5,526 nt of DNA from assembly GCA_022706625.1 (NCBI GenBank), contig JAKJCD010000122.1, positions 1 through 5,526 of the forward strand, written 5' to 3'. Both the position numbers and the translations under genes were made by a program. This DNA comes from Bacillota bacterium (GTDB taxonomy: Bacteria; Bacillota; Clostridia; Peptostreptococcales; Anaerovoracaceae). Every line of letters starts with the position of its first letter. Position 1 is the first letter of the stretch. Shown here one piece after another: positions 5,134-5,526 of the stretch. The notes under the pieces were generated by a model. The model searched no databases, was not told where the DNA came from, and saw only the letters and a program-made list of their open reading frames with translations.

Positions 5134-5526
5134 CTACGATTCTTCCGACATGGTTTCAGCAGTTAAATCGTTGAACGTTAGATGCAGGCTCTGTGCTATA
5201 TCATTTGCAAGTCTGTCAAATGATTTTGATGAATCCGCGCGCCAAATAAGTACGATTGGGCATGTACTCCCTTCCATCGGATAGATTTTAAGGTCTTCTC
5301 TGTCCGAAAAACACATTTGGCCGAGAGAAAAGGTTAAGCCTTTATTCATGATAACTTCCGCGATACAAGAGTCTAAATTCTCCAAATACTTAATTGAAGG
5401 CTCAAAGTGATATTTATTGCACTGACTTAACAATACCGTTTCAAGAGTTTCTTTCCCGTGCGCAGGCAAAAAAATAGTATATTTCTCAATGTCTTTCCAT
5501 ACGAGGGTCGCCTTCTTGCTGAGCGG
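5134..5526 (-). CDS. LysR-type transcriptional regulator, C-terminal part (runs off the right edge)
   Basis: Reading leftwards from the window edge, the frame encodes the last 130 residues before a TAG at 5136-5134. It begins PLSKKATLVWKDIEKYTIFL, which fits the hPLAk-k-v-l-dL---p-IlP stretch of the LysR substrate-binding domain. It continues through an effector-domain pattern (CNKYHFEPSIKYLENLDSCI, then a VIMNKGLTFSLGQM strand-loop) and ends WRADSSKSFDRLANDIAQSL, the usual closing helix. The DNA-binding helix-turn-helix would lie off the right edge. An in-frame TTG at 5469 is not a real start, because homology extends upstream to the edge. The gene converges on buk with 43 bp between. LysR-type proteins commonly sense a small metabolite and control nearby operons, so ptb-buk is a candidate target. 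The family call is good; the target is an inference. Confidence 0.8.
   Translation of the reverse strand, partial: PLSKKATLVWKDIEKYTIFLPAHGKETLETVLLSQCNKYHFEPSIKYLENLDSCIAEVIMNKGLTFSLGQMCFSDREDLKIYPMEGSTCPIVLIWRADSSKSFDRLANDIAQSLHLTFNDLTAETMSEES

Noticed and set aside
5134..5469. Small independent 111-residue protein starting at TTG 5469
   Set aside because: The frame stays open to the window edge and upstream residues match the LysR effector domain, so this is the end of a larger gene.

Overview
The window looks like a piece of an anaerobic Firmicutes (Clostridia-type) chromosome. The main evidence is a phosphate butyryltransferase-butyrate kinase pair, strong AGGAGG-like ribosome binding sites, a DUF362 gene of the kind common in anaerobes, and an ISLre2-family insertion sequence. 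This taxonomic placement is an inference from gene content. No rRNA, tRNA or CRISPR array is visible.

Layout from left to right: (1) the 5' part of a DUF362 gene runs leftwards off the edge (1-322, minus), with a strong RBS and a possible extended -10 promoter. (2) A complete insertion sequence of about 1.54 kb (about 423-1966) has imperfect 23-bp terminal inverted repeats. It encodes a full-length UPF0236/ISLre2-type transposase (531-1919), whose ribosome binding site is buried in a 14-bp stem-loop in the leader. (3) The 3' two-thirds of an MFS transporter gene (1967-2902) starts exactly at the right end of the IS. The first four or so membrane helices are missing and are not found on the left side of the IS. 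No target-site duplication is seen, so this looks like IS insertion plus deletion or rearrangement. (4) A 186-bp intergenic region is rich in dyads, including a GC-rich 9-bp-arm palindrome, two CTTAT/ATAAG palindromes and an ATAC-N7-GTAT LysR-type box beside a probable promoter. (5) ptb (3089-4012) and buk (4005-5090) overlap by 8 bp and form an operon. (6) A 19-bp tandem duplication begins at the buk stop codon. (7) The C-terminal part of a LysR-type regulator (5134-5526, minus) converges on buk.

How the parts work together: Ptb converts an acyl-CoA (classically butyryl-CoA) to the acyl phosphate, and Buk transfers that phosphate to ADP, giving ATP and the free acid. The truncated transporter upstream may once have moved a carboxylate, and the convergent LysR-type regulator is a reasonable candidate to control the ptb promoter. 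Both of these are inferences from position. The core genes are well-known families. The points most worth a second look are the self-occluding transposase leader, the IS-made truncation of the transporter, and the dyad-dense ptb promoter.
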